A stretch of DNA of 64,000 bases from Trichoplusia ni (GCF_003590095.1 NC_039482.1:5969657-6033656), one strand, 5' to 3'. Shown: positions 9,920 through 21,344, numbered from the stretch's first letter. The notes: a model not told the origin generated them from the sequence alone. Translations and numbers: made by a program.

Positions 9920-10685
9920 TACTTTATAAAAAAAGAGTGAAAAAATAACGGAACAAGAATATGGCGTTAATAGGAGACCATATGACTTTAGCTATTGTTT
10001 TTTAACCGTTAACGCTAATGAAATTGTTTTAAAATGGAATTGGCCAGTCTTAAGAGTAATTAAGTTAAATGTTTATTTCAGAGCTACGAAATCACTACTA
10101 AAGAATAAACCCTTATGTGTGTGTTTTTAGAGACTTTTATAACGCACAGCGTATTACAAACCCATCGTTGGCCCAGGCACACTACAGTTTATGACGTACA
10201 ACCTACTTCAAATTAAAGCTTGATTAAATTCCTATAGGACAAATTATAGGTATTCCACGTTAAACAAAAAAAAATAACAAAATCCGTTCATTCAATCCAA
10301 AGTTCTGAGCTAACAAAAAGAAACGACGAATTGAAAACCCCTTCCTTGCATACGGTTTGAAACAAGAACACTGACGTAAACTTCACTTCATAATATCTTA
10401 AAGTATATTAAAAGCTTTTCAATTATCAACAGACTTGTCTTGTAATCGAGGGTTATACAAGAGGTTGGCCAACATCAAAGGGCCGAGCCTGAGATAAGGG
10501 TCATGTAGTTGTCAACATCGTTACACCCACTTTACACCTACGGAGATGGCGACATGTGGTACCCGATTACAGAAGGGTTACTGAAATGTGGTACAATGTA
10601 GAGAACCGAGGAGTTTAGGAAATGGCTTTCTTGGAAAATTGATAGAAAAGATATTTTCATTAAAGAAAATCCACTCTCACATTAA
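9920..10685. other. Intergenic or intronic DNA
   Basis: I see nothing that supports a gene or a repeat family. The open frame that begins at 10588 (+) runs into the SINE at 10690 and is an artefact of it. Confidence 0.45.
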
Positions 10686-10689
10686 GAAA

Positions 10690-10850
10690 TTCTTTCTGTG
10701 TGTTTTGTACAGTTACGAGGTTACATATCCAGACTTAAAACAAGCTTTTGTGGATCACTCAAATGCTTGTGATACGCGGGGATTGAATCCGCGATACGAC
10801 ACCCTTATTGTGTTTTTGGTGACCTTTACCGTCCTTGCCGTGACGGTGTA
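10690..10850 (-). mobile_element. tRNA-like SINE
   Basis: On the minus strand, GTCGTATCGCGGATTCAATC is the B-box region, followed by CACAAGCATTTGAGTGATCC, AAAGCTTGTTTTAAGTCTGG and ATATGTAACC. The arrangement matches the more decayed copy at 2560-2745. It lacks a clear acceptor stem. Confidence 0.6.
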
Positions 10851-10859
10851 TTAATTACA

Positions 10860-12300
10860 GCTATGAAATAATCTTTTATAGAACAAAACTTGATACATAA
10901 CTTCGTAAACAAAGCAAGCATCTAAATATGCTTCGATAGCAATATCAAGTTCTCCCAGTGAAATTAATAATGAACGCGGAGAAACCCGATATTACAATAT
11001 TAATTAGGCCAATTTAGAACACGTCGATGATTGGATTCGACGCCACGGTGAGCGCGAAAGTGAAAAATAATTGACTGTTACAGGCATAATTAATGCGAAT
11101 AAACCAATACTAATTATAGAACAATACATGATTTACAATGAAAAGAACATGATAGAAGTTCAAGACGACAAAAATGTTAATGAAATTTTAAGTGATAATT
11201 ATCTAGAGAATTATGAGTAATTTGAAGATACTCACTGACAAAACATTTGGTTCAGTAGTATTTTTCGCGTGACTATATAACCTAAGACACTATCATGTCT
11301 GTATCACTATCATCATCAAATAACATAGGTTTCTACTGATAAGGAATATTTCTAAAGTCGATACAGTAGATCCTGTGATTAATGTCAAAAACTTAAAAAC
11401 CACGTTTAAGTAACCAAAGAATTCTATTCCTACTAATTAAACGATACAATAGAACATTATCCATTACCTAGACTTGTAGGGAATAAAGTATGCACAGCTA
11501 ATCCAGAGAAAGCAGGTGCCAAGCTAAGTGGAGAATAGAAACCTGACATGAGCAAAACCTTCTGGGAATCACACGTGACTGTATGTGGATATCTATGGTA
11601 GGTATACGGATCTAGCTGATAGAATAGTGAAGGTGGAATTTGATTTGGAGATCTACCATTTGACAATTCTCAAAATTATTAGAGTAATAGCTTGAGGCAG
11701 TAATTAAGATTAATTGTGCTTTGAAGAAATTACAGAAGGTGTAGTTGGAGCTTTTAAGACAGATATAGCTCAAATAATGGGAACAGAAAAATAAATATGG
11801 AATGTTTATGGCATTTAGGTAAAAAGAGAAACAGTCAAATTACGTATATTCTCGTCAGAATTTTAGAATGCATTTAAAAATCTCTTATCCAAACGCAGTA
11901 ACTTTAGCAATAGAAAACCAATAAACTGTAAATCAAACAGCTATAAAAATAAACCTATATACAAACAGGTGTTTCTTTATATGATTGAAGTTGTGTAACA
12001 TATACTTAATCCGAGTTGGACACCTTGAATCAATTCGTGAGCCCACATCAACACGTAGGCTTAAGATCATAAACACACATTCTTTGCAACTTAATCAGGT
12101 TGCCACAAAAAAGGTTTTATCATCATCAAAAGATATTAAAGTTTATTGAGAGATTTGTAATGCTATGTTTATTGAATAATACTTTGAAATGTTGTATCAT
12201 TTGTTTTTTTGTTTAAAACTATTTATAACCGTGTCAGTCTCTAAATATATCAAGACTTTAGTTGTAAATCTTTGATTTTATGTCGATAACCTTTACTAGA
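10860..12300. other. Intergenic or intronic DNA downstream of the 12.4-12.9 kb exon
   Basis: If the exon ending near 12438 is spliced, this stretch is its intron. A 69-residue minus-strand frame at 11457-11666 has a balanced composition but no family match, start context or splice sites that I can defend. No repeat family member was identified. Confidence 0.4.
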
Positions 12301-12437
12301 CCAGATTCACAAAGTAAAGCTAGAATTTGAATACTAATGTTCTATTACCTAATTCAATAGTTCGATGACTGCTGTATTTGGGTCTAATTTGAGTCTTCTG
12401 GAAAACAAATGCTATCTGTAATAACAATGATACGAAC

Positions 12438-12868
12438 CTCTTAGAGCGCACCCGAGTGTATCTCCAAGTATTGCTACTGTAGTGTCCGGAACTAGAAGGA
12501 CACAGAAGCAACTGCAGGCTGTTCGGGCGAGGCTGCCTCTGCTTCTTAACCCTCAGCTTCACTACTTCCTCCACTTCTGCTTTCTTCTTCGGCTCTTTGA
12601 TCGGCGGTTTTTTGGAATCCACGCTCCATCTGCGCTCATCCATGATTTTCTGCTCCAAATTCAAATGATCCAGCCTGTCCTTGATATAACTCCTTGTCCT
12701 CAGTAAATCTGGAGTCGTGTCCATTTTGTCATGTCTCCGGATCTCGATTGGCGATAAAGGAGGTCTTCGGGGCTCGAACACTACCTTGGAGTACTCATTA
12801 CTCCGACGCCACAGGCGAGGCGAGAGCGGCCAAAACCGCCCGGTCTGTTGACCAGGTTCCATAACCAT
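12438..12868 (-). CDS. Likely first coding exon of an unrecognised protein
   Basis: ATG at 12868 sits in a strong start context (AAAATGG). The frame stays open to 12320 (182 residues), but composition drops to AT-rich after residue 143. A plausible donor, AAGAG|GTTCGT, lies at 12438/12437, so I end the exon there. The protein starts MVMEPGQQTGRFWPLSPRLW. A segment with SNEYSKVVFEPRRPPLSP follows, then a probable helix (RTRSYIKDRLDHLNLEQKIM), a Lys/Glu-rich stretch (KKPPIKEPKKKAEVEEVVKL), and a basic, serine-rich end. There is no signal peptide or membrane segment. The GC content and codon pattern stand out from the flanks. I do not recognise the family; it may be the N-terminal or an alternative first exon of a long-intron gene running leftward. 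Confidence 0.6.
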
Positions 12869-12879
12869 TTTTACGTATC

Positions 12880-14300
12880 ACTTCACAATTCACTTGAAAC
12901 GACTTTATCGATGCTAAAACAATATTTAAATGTAAAAGCTATGTGATAGATCCTCAGACTATTAATGTGGCTTAGTTTAAGTTGTATTAATATTCAAGAC
13001 AATGTGTCGACGCGTCCGCCACATCCGAAAGCTATTCTTACACTAAGCATCGTTGAAATGAAAAGTGCATAACAAACGCGCCTACGCAATCGATCATGCG
13101 GAGCGTCTACAGGAATTATAGATAAAGACGGAGTGACTGCGACGGTGACTCAAACGGTAGCCCCTATGACGTATTGAATATGTATTTTTTTTGGAATAGG
13201 TATTACTTTTTCCTTTAAATTGATTACAAATTGATTATTCAAAATAAAAACGTGTTTCCGTTAGGTATTGAATAAGCAAATGATTTATGGAATTGGATTT
13301 TTCCAAGAGACTCGCGACTCTAACGGATTTGTTTCCTTAAAATATAGCGGATGCTAGATTGTTATCAATTTCGTGATCATCAAAATTGGCCGTTTATTAA
13401 AACATTAAAATGAATTCCGCTATTTACAGTCGCTCTAATGAAAGCAAACTGTTTAAACCAGTTTGACCCCGAACGACACAATTTTATCAATTTCTATCAT
13501 CATTTGTGAATTCTACATCAATTAGTGTATCGGGGGCAGCGACCGGGAAATCGCGCGTCACAGTACAACTGGCGCTAGCAATAAAATATTTATACGTCAA
13601 CAACATAATTAAATCATAAAACTAGGTTTCAAAACAGAAATCCTCGTTTTATTGAGCCGTTATAGACGACTGCACATTGGATTTGTAGATCAACGTTATA
13701 AACGTGCCCGACAAACCAGAATTACATGAAACGGACGCAAAATTTAATATTTTTACCGTATCGTCAGACCGAAGAACATTTACGGAAACCTGACTTTTAA
13801 AAGCTCTTAGCCTACTTTTGAACGGCAAAATTCGCTTCGAAAAAGAGCGAGATTTATATTTGAGGTTATATTAGTGGAGAGGGGGCCATAAAACGTTGAC
13901 GACTGCTGACGAGGGACTGTTGGCCGTAAAGCTCTGCGGAGGCGTAATGGCCACAATGTCGGATGTCACCGAATAGCGCTGCATACTAAACGCTGTCTCA
14001 GGAAGCAGGCAGCTACAGGACGATAATACATGTGCGTATGGTATGCTAATGCTGATGTTGTACATAGATAACGTATAAACAGACGGGACTATAAAGAATT
14101 GCGCTTTGGAGTAGATGTCACGATAGGCTTAACTGTTGGTGTTGTAAATAAACATTTAGAAACAAATGTTAGTGTCAATTCTAGTTTAGATGCAATATCT
14201 TGGGTAAGTCGTATGTAAGTCGTTGGGTAAAATACGTTTCCGTTTTATGCATAAATTAATACTCAAGTTGAGACTTCATAGGAAATGAAGATCTGTTAGA
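12880..14300. other. Upstream flank of the 12.9 kb exon, with a GC-rich minus-strand frame
   Basis: 12990-13150 is moderately rich in CpG and would hold the 5' UTR or promoter of the exon at 12868, but I find no clean initiator/DPE pair there. At 13871-14065 (-), a 64-residue frame in GC-rich sequence ends with FTANSPSSAVVNVLWPPLH. It could be an upstream exon, but no splice pair is convincing. Confidence 0.35.
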
Positions 14301-14307
14301 CGAAGAA

Positions 14308-14645
14308 AAGGAACAAAAGCCGGTCAAGTAAGAGTCGGAATCACGACACTGATTCGTACACGAGCTGACGAAACATACATTTTCACCAGCAAAATGATCA
14401 GTTTTTTTTTTGAAAGTTTAGTTTTTATTTATTATTTCAACTTTGTCAAATATTATAAATGATCAGTTGCATCACCTCGCTCTTTATTTTTATTTGTAGT
14501 TAAAGACGAAACACAAATTCATTATCTGTGAAGATGTCAACTATCTAGCTGTTGTTCATGAAATACAGCGTGATGACGGATGGACAGACAGTCGAGCATC
14601 ACCAAAGGGTCCGTATTTGCCCTTCGGTTACATAACCCTAAAACT
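14308..14645 (+). repeat. GGGTTCCGTA-family interspersed repeat, near full length
   Basis: The head GCCGGTCAAGTAAGAGTCGG is followed about 250 bases later by TTCATGAAATACAGCGTGAT, GACGGATGGACAGACAG, then GGGTCCGTATTTGCCCTTCG and ACATAACCCTAAAA. The second long copy, at 32465-32725, has the same order of landmarks. Confidence 0.7.
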
Positions 14646-15537
14646 CGATACTAAATTAGGAGTACAGGAAGTGTAAGAAAGGTTTGAATCGCAGGATGCT
14701 AGTACGTGTGTTATGACAATAGGCAGTGACTCAGCCGCGCTTTCTGGAAGTGGTATCGAAATCAATGTGTGTGACATTCTTGTGTGAGTGGGATGCATCG
14801 GAAATTCTTGTTAAATGTGGACCAAAGGTCAAAGTGTATTCATAATTATGATTATAGGGTTGAAGTTTGGTGGAGAAACAAATTTTAAACCGACGAGTAT
14901 TGTGGTTTCTATACTAAATACGTCGTGTGTGACTGTGAGTTACGATTAATTTTAATAATATTTTTAGTATTCCATATCTCAAACAAATCAGCGGATGGAT
15001 CGAACCAATTTGTCTTTCTACAACCTATTCAAATTCGCACTTAAACCTTTTTTGTCTGTATGCATTTCTATGCCGCGATTGTGGCTATAACTTATTTGTA
15101 GGGCCAAAATAACGAAGATATTTACGATAGTAAAGCACACACCACAATAGTAAAGATCAATGGCGCTGGCTCAAAACAAAAAAAACAATTACAATAGCCA
15201 ATTGTTATTTTCGATTAATTGTCAATTGGTTTTTCCTCAACATCATTGTGGCTTTATTTAGGCCATTGAGAGACACATAAATTAAGACTTACTACGCAGT
15301 GATTTAGAAAAAAAGTTATTTAAATGTTTATTTATTTTATTGCATATTTATCTTTCGTTTTAAATACATAATGATTATTGGTACATTAATTGTAACAGAT
15401 ATTGTTATCAGTATTGGTTTTTTGTATTCTGATTAACGTAAAATGGATTTTGGGATATCCCCCTTATTCTACAAGAATGACGCGATAAAGTGGAGTTACG
15501 GACAAAATCCTGAAAATGATGGCTCATGTAACACATG

Positions 15538-15757
15538 CAGCGGCGGCCTTACCCATTGCAAGGCCCCGGGTGGTGAGTCTTAACAAAATGGTCTGAGTAC
15601 TTGCTTTTAGATAGTCTTACTTACGAATTAGTTAACTTTATTTGAATTAGCCGTTACAAGTGTTAAATAAATTTCAAAAGTCTAAGGAGCCTCGCGCCCC
15701 TAAGATTTTTGAGCCCCGGGCAATTGTCCTGTTCGCCATCCCCTAAGGCCGCCACTG
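15538..15757. mobile_element. hAT-type MITE, 220 bp, with 8-bp target duplication
   Basis: The left end CAGCGGCGGCCTTA (15538-15551) and the right end TAAGGCCGCCACTG (15744-15757) are terminal inverted repeats of 14 bp with one mismatch. They begin CAGNGG, as is usual for hAT transposons. The flanks AACACATG (15530-15537) and AACACAGG (15758-15765) form an 8-bp target duplication with one difference, the length typical of hAT insertion. There is no transposase, so it is non-autonomous. Confidence 0.88.
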
Positions 15758-16278
15758 AACACAGGCTTTCAGCTAGTATTTTAAATTAATGAAAATGTGT
15801 TTCCTAGCTCGCAGTGAAACAAAACATAGGCAATAACAAAAAAATAATACGTAATTTAGTCACTATTTAACACTTTTTTAATTAAATCACTGTATATAAT
15901 CTACATAAAATAATACTATAGTGACTGATTTTATTATCGTTTATGACTTTTCACATCACACGTCACATCAGCCAATCGCCAAGGTCATTTCTCTGACCGA
16001 TTGACACACAAAGTTGAATGAACTATAATTAAAAAGTTTTATTATTTATTAACGGTTCAATAAGCTAGGTCACTAACTTCATGTTAGGGTTTGTGCACGT
16101 ATGACGAAGTAAGGAGCAGATTTATATGTTACAGGAAAGTAGTCTTTATTATTGACGCATAAAGGTTGTTTATCGTTTGACAATAATTGAGAGCTCGCGC
16201 GTTATCGATATAACTCTTTCAGACAATTATGCACTTAACTCTGCTTGTTTTAAAGTTAGTTTTCAAGTGTTATAAAAA

Positions 16279-16365
16279 TACTACGGGGCGTTGCGTTTCG
16301 CTATCTATGTGCTAGGCCTTAGAGGATGCGCGAGCGCAGGATTGCGTGTTTCTAGCCACGTAGTA
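16279..16365. mobile_element. Possible short inverted-repeat element, 87 bp
   Basis: TACTACGGGGCG at 16279-16290 and AGCCACGTAGTA at 16354-16365 form imperfect inverted ends (TACTACG-GG), enclosing a GC-rich centre (GGATGCGCGAGCGCAGG). No target duplication is evident, so the boundaries are tentative. Confidence 0.4.
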
Positions 16366-16817
16366 CTAGATGATTAATGCTAGGTGAATCAATAAAAAAT
16401 AAATAACAATACATATGTGATAAGTTGTTAGATCAAACTGCAAAAAGTGTCTTTGGCCTATTAAATACCTGTTGAGACACGCGTTTTGACCTGCTTATTT
16501 GCTATGCCATCAATTCGAGAATTATATTCTTAATTAAATTGCTTTATTTCGTTTGAAATCTGACTTCCTTTACTAATTAAATTGTTTTTTGTCATACCCT
16601 TGGAATAAGTTTTGTATCAGTTGTTAATATAAATAGAACCGTCGTTAGAAGCTAGCTTTAAAAACTTGTGAATGAGTCAGAGTTACAGGTATTATTGATT
16701 GATTTCCAAAAAACACTTGCGTATTATCAAATTGTTTATCTATAGCATTTTTATCCGATAAATATTGCCACTACTCACTTTTCTCCGTAATATTACTTCA
16801 TTCATATATTTTGGAGA

Positions 16818-17220
16818 CTAGATGTTGCCCGCGACTTTGTCCGCGTGGTTATGATATAACATAGTTATAAAGTAGATTTTCTTTAATCAATTATTTGGAA
16901 TCGTTTCTTCGCAACAACAATAATTATTTTGATGCGAAGTTCCTCCTAAGATATTCCCTGTTATTTAATTATGTAAAAAGCAACTTTGTTCGGAATCAAA
17001 TATGTATGTATGCTACTTGTAACGCTTAAAAGTTTAAAAATATTTTTTTACGTAACATTTCATTACAGCTATGCTCCTATCAATAATAGCGTGTTATTAT
17101 ATATCCAATAGCCTTCCTCATTAAATTTTCTATTTAACACTGAAAGAATTGTTCAAATCGGACTCATAGTTCCTGATATTATCGCGCTTAAACAAACACA
17201 CAAACAAAATCTTCAGCTTT
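16818..17220 (+). repeat. CTAGCTGTTGCCCGCG-family repeat, diverged long copy
   Basis: Begins AGATGTTGCCCGCGACTTTG and TCCGCGTGGTTATGATATAA, and ends CATAGTTCCTGATATTATCG, CGCTTAAACAAACACACAAA and CTTCAGCTTT. Start and end match the compact copies at 28481, 42450, 58833 and 61397. This copy is longer and more decayed in the middle. Confidence 0.75.
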
Positions 17221-17411
17221 TTGAACCAATTTAGAATTTACGAAACAGGAACAATCCACATAAACGACCATTCAACCGACAATACAATTTTACCACGACG
17301 GTACCGAAGCGCTCGGCCGATACCCAACCAAATGCGTGTAACGAAACCATAGCGCAATCTATTTCGATCCCAACGCCATCTATCGACCATAGTGACAACT
17401 CGGATTATTTA

Positions 17412-17757
17412 TCTATACTCCGTTCGGGCATTTTCTTTGTACTAAAAGTAGTATTATATTTTTTATATGTTATTTTATTATTTTTTTCATACCTTTTTAC
17501 TATTTATTTACTTTTTTCCGATGAATTAAAACAACATGAACCGAACTCGTGTAACGATCGACACCATTGCGCGTAGTACTAATAGAATTATCTATACTCC
17601 GTTAGAGCATTTTCTTTGTAGGAAAACTTTTATTATATTAATATTAATTTTTTTACACCTTTTTACTGTTTATTTACATTTTTCTGATGGATTTTCCGAT
17701 GAATTAAAACAATAACATGAACCGAACACTTGTAATGACACCATTGCGCGATTAACG
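17412..17757. repeat. Tandem duplication, two diverged units of about 180 bp
   Basis: CTATACTCCGTTCGGGCATT ... ATGAATTAAAACAACATGAA ... CACCATTGCGCG in 17412-17590 repeats as CTATACTCCGTTAGAGCATT ... ATGAATTAAAACAATAACAT ... CACCATTGCGCG in 17592-17757. The pair is itself flanked by AACGCCATCTATC (about 17376 and 17755). The units are AT-rich and carry no open frame. Confidence 0.8.
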
Positions 17758-17864
17758 CCATCTATCTACGGAGCATAGGAACAGCTCGACATTTGACCAA
17801 TAGATGGCACTATTATATAGTATGTCCGTAATAAATTTTATTTTTTATTTTTATTTTTTGTAAT

Positions 17865-18015
17865 AAAAACTATCCTATGTCCTTTCTCAAGTTTCAAACT
17901 ATGTCTGTACCAAATTTCACACAAATCGGTTCAGTAGCTTAGGCGTGAAGAAAAGACAGACAGACAGACAGAAAGACAGACAGACAGACAGACAGAGTTA
18001 CTTTCGCATTTATAA
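17865..18015 (+). repeat. 3' half of a GACA-tailed interspersed repeat
   Basis: AAAAACTATCCTATGTCC, CTATGTCTGTACCAAATTTC and CGGTTCAGTAGCTTAGGCGT precede a (GACA)n run of about 40 bases and TTACTTTCGCATTTATAATA. It lacks the CTAGCTT start. It may be the 3' end of one composite element beginning at 16818, interrupted by the duplicated block. Confidence 0.75.
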
Positions 18016-18184
18016 TATTAGTTTGGATAACTCAAATCCATGATAATATTTAAATCACATAACTATCATTGTATATAAAAGGCCTAAGAATCCCTCATTA
18101 AAATTACGACATTCCTTTGTTTTTTCCCAGTGTCAAGTGAAATGGCCAATCGCACTGAAAAAACCCTCTTCAAGTAATAGATTT

Positions 18185-18238
18185 GTGGGAAAGAGATGCC
18201 GCTCTACTTTTTGTAGCGAGCTGTCTCGCTCCCACATT
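18185..18238 (+). repeat. Dispersed palindromic repeat, copy 3
   Basis: GGGAAAGAGATGCCGCTCTA, a five-T centre, then GTAGCGAGCTGTCTCGCTCC and CACA. GCTCTAC/GTAGCGAGC form the inner stem and GAGA/TCTC the outer. This is one of the better-conserved copies. Confidence 0.7.
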
Positions 18239-18357
18239 TATAGCTATATTACATCTAAAAGCAGTGGTGGGTAGGTATACTTGGTGACAATAGCCGGAAG
18301 AGTATTGTGTAGTGCTTATAAGGCCTTCTAATATTGTATGCGATTGTGGCCACTCAC

Positions 18358-18424
18358 CGCTGGGAATATGAAAGGTTTGAAGATAGTTTGGATCGTGTTC
18401 AACCATTGTCTTAGTGGGTGCCAT
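18358..18424 (-). CDS. Candidate first coding exon, 22 residues plus split codon
   Basis: ATG at 18424 has a strong start context (ACAAAATGG) with an in-frame TGA upstream. The frame reads MAPTKTMVEHDPNYLQTFHI, then PS, and meets an excellent donor, CAGCG|GTGAGT, at 18358/18357. Without splicing the frame would stay open to 18170. I recognise no family. It lies on the same strand as the exon at 12868, so both could belong to one gene with alternative first exons, but no sequence links them. Confidence 0.3.
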
Positions 18425-18559
18425 TTTGTTATGGCTATGTAATCAGGAGCTTTAATTGAAGAGCTTCTTTTACTGATCCTTAGCAATGGGGCTGGTGGTG
18501 AATTTTTGCATCTGGTTTTCGAATTGTAGAGAATGTTTTCAGGCCTTAGCTTCACTTTA

Positions 18560-19105
18560 ATATTTTTTTAATGAAAATGATATACGCTAGTTCTGGATCA
18601 CAAGGGCTGAAATGTATACTAACACTGGAATGTGTTTCAAGCATTTTAAGAATTATATGGTAAATTTTAATGTGAACTAATAATAATAATAGTGATCATA
18701 ATATTCAAATCAAATATTATTGGTCTAAACAGACATCATTTCGAGAACTTATTAAAATTCCCAAGCTGCAACGCGACCAAATGCAAATTCATTCAGAAAT
18801 TCCTTTGTCAGGCAGTAAAACATTCGAACAATGACACAAAAGCTGCGAGTATTGTCCGAAAACAGCTGTTTTCTGTCAATATAGACGAAATATGCAACCA
18901 TTGAATACTGTTCAACATCACATAGTATTTGGGACGGCAGAATTAGGGCGGCGCTAAACAAACGAACATCGCAACTGTTTGGAATTGTTTAAAATTAATG
19001 CATGGATGTTTGTGTGAACTAGGCGAAGTTTTTGAAAAACCTGCAAACTTTTACTTTTATTTTCTCTACAATATTTAATTTTATATTGAAAAACATATAT
19101 ATACA
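18560..19105. other. Intergenic or intronic DNA
   Basis: Overlapping short frames on both strands (18692-18904 and 18752-18961) show no family signature. I see no repeat. Confidence 0.4.
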
Positions 19106-19108
19106 ATA

Positions 19109-19326
19109 CTAGCTGTTGCCCGCGGTTTCACCCGCGTAGTATCAGATTTTGTGGCTATTTTACAGTTCTTGTTTTTTTTTTGCAACAATTTTTCCCTATT
19201 TTCTCACCGTTTAAACCTTCCCTGGACTACTACGAATATTTCAAGACTTAAATTAGCTAAATCGGTTCAGCCGTTCTCGACTTTTAGTGAGACTAACGAA
19301 CAGCAATTCATTTTTATATATAAGAT
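19109..19326 (+). repeat. CTAGCTGTTGCCCGCGG-family repeat, diverged subfamily
   Basis: Starts CTAGCTGTTGCCCGCGGTTT and CACCCGCGTAGT, passes AAATCGGTTCAGCCGTTCTC, and ends in ATTTTTATATATAAGATA. The middle differs from the compact copies at 28481 and elsewhere. Confidence 0.7.
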
Positions 19327-19488
19327 AATATACCTACATAGCAATATTTACTATAGAATATCATACAGACATTTATTTATCAAAGAAGATTATTTAATTT
19401 ATCGTGCTTCCATTGTAAATAGCGGCCAGAAAACAGCTTCTTAGTTTAACTCCTTGGTAACAATAACGTAATTGTATTTTATTTTATT

Positions 19489-19905
19489 GTGAGAACGTTT
19501 CTCAGAAAAACACGATTAGTATCAATTCATCGTCCAATTAGGTCTTCAGACGAAAAACTTCGGAAAAACAACACACAAACGCAATTACGTTTGAAACATT
19601 CAGTACGGTCTGCCCAAAAGTACTATCATAACTTTTCAAGAGGAAGAAATGAAGAGGAAAATAAAGAAATGCCTGAAGCCATTCCGTTGCAGTCTGTACC
19701 GAGACCGGCCATGAATGAAATTAGTTGCCAAGACGGAGAAACTTTAAGAGAAGCGAAAATTTGTCTACTTAATTACTGGCTGACAAATGGAATAATTTAC
19801 GTGTTTTTAAAGAGGTTTGCATTAAGAATTATGTATTTTTTTACAAATCGGAACGGTGGTTCGAAAACTATTCTAATCATAAAAAATCCGAATAACGAAT
19901 GCTGA
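19489..19905 (+). CDS. Candidate internal exon, unrecognised protein
   Basis: A 139-codon open stretch, with the first in-frame ATG only deep inside, so any coding use would be as an internal exon. A pyrimidine-rich acceptor, CGTTTCTCAG, ends at 19505, and a weak donor, AAGAG|GTTTGC, follows 19814. The hydrophilic middle part includes SRGRNEEENKEMPEAIPLQS and then CQDGETLREAKICLLNYWL; the last third is hydrophobic and looks non-coding. I cannot name a family. The composition is more coding-like than most frames of this window. Confidence 0.22.
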   Translation: MRTFLRKTRLVSIHRPIRSSDEKLRKNNTQTQLRLKHSVRSAQKYYHNFSRGRNEEENKEMPEAIPLQSVPRPAMNEISCQDGETLREAKICLLNYWLTNGIIYVFLKRFALRIMYFFTNRNGGSKTILIIKNPNNEC

Positions 19906-20364
19906 ATGATTGCCACGATAAGAATTCTTATGAGAACATTTGAAATGATATCTAAACATCATTAGTATAAAATTCTCTTTATTTATCTTTTTTTACCCGA
20001 CTGCCAGGAGGGTTATTTAATCTCTGTGATTTGTGACAACTGTGGCGTTTGTGATAAAATACGATTTCAAACGCTTTCTTATGCAAGAAAGAGGTGGTAT
20101 TACCCAAATATTTACACTTGGCAGAAGACCAGAAAAATACTAATATTTTGCTGTTTTTTTATTTTGTGTTGTTCACAATGTCACAATGAGTATTTAGTAG
20201 TATTACTACATTCTTATAAATAAAAGGTGTCACAAAATTTGCTTTCAAAAAAAAAAAGCACAAAAAGGCACCTTGAACCCATTGTTCATTTAGTTTATAA
20301 GAATTAAATCATTCCATGATTTTTTTTAAATGTTTTAACTTTCGTAAGGATTTATTATTAAAGT

Positions 20365-20500
20365 ACTCGCTCACCCGCCGCCGCCATGAGCTGACGTCAT
20401 GATTAAGGATACCATTTGGATCCGAAACTAGTCGGGCAATCCACATAAGGAGGCGTGAATAACCCGTAACATCATATAATAATTCTTACACATTTATTTT
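20365..20500 (+). mobile_element. Fold-back retroposon, 5'-truncated third copy
   Basis: The GC-rich spacer (CGCCGCCGCCATGAGCTGAC) is followed by CATGATTAAGGATACC, GATCCGAAACTAGTCGGGC and GTAACATCATATAATAATTC. It has the spacer, right arm and 3' end of the element at 7503 but lacks the left arm, as expected of 5' truncation during reverse transcription. Confidence 0.65.
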
Positions 20501-20739
20501 TAAACACATAAAACTTATTTGTGAATAGAATAATGAGTACATTAGCACCCGGATATCATTAGGAAACCTCTCAACGGCCAACAACAAACTACTATTCCGC
20601 CAAGTTTACCAATTGAAATCAGTGGCAATGGCTTCTAGGGAGGGCGGACTGAAGCGAAACTAAAGTTTGATATTGTGTGTTTATTTCAGTGATATAAAAC
20701 TCCTTTGGAAGGTGAAGTACCTAGAGGGTAAGAACAGAA

Positions 20740-20860
20740 CTTTATAATTCGCTATCTGTCCGTCTGTTTGTGACTGTAACGTCCGTAATTTTTACCGATA
20801 CTGTATTTTTGTTGCCGCTATTAGGTTATAGGTTCAAAATTTAAGACCTTAATATGAAAT
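20740..20860 (-). repeat. GGGTTCCGTA-family repeat, partial
   Basis: GCTATCTGTCCGTCTGTTTG, TACTGTATTTTTGTTGCCGC and TATTAGGTTATAGG are internal landmarks of the family read on the minus strand. Neither end is clear. Confidence 0.45.
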
Positions 20861-21344
20861 CAAAATAAAATATAATTTAAGCAAATTGGGCTACTAAGTA
20901 GCATTTTTTGAATGTCAAATTACAATGGACCCAGATTCACCTACCCATCACACAAGATAACAGAATGGGCTTAGCCACGAATACAACACTAATTGCGCTC
21001 CGACATAACTAAATATAACAACATACACAGTTATAAACAGTTTTCATTCATTTACACGATTGAATTCCACTAGTTTCTTGAACTTGTGCATTCACCGTAC
21101 ATCTTAGGAAAAGTTAAACTTAGCAATATAATTAGTCGCCGATATACCAGCGAGGTAATAGGGGCATGTTAAGGGAGTAGTGGAGTTAGCTCGTTCGCAC
21201 GTGCCAATAGATATGTGCACTGATTGTGGTTCATTAGGCTAAGTGATCGGGAAACCGGATGAGAACGAATTATCGCTGGGTTTGATCAAAGATTTTTTGT
21301 CCGTGGTGTTGTTTAAAGATGAGGTATGATTGACCACTATAAAG

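Noticed and set aside
12482..12706. 74-codon plus-strand frame
   Set aside because: It is the shadow of the minus-strand exon 12438-12868.
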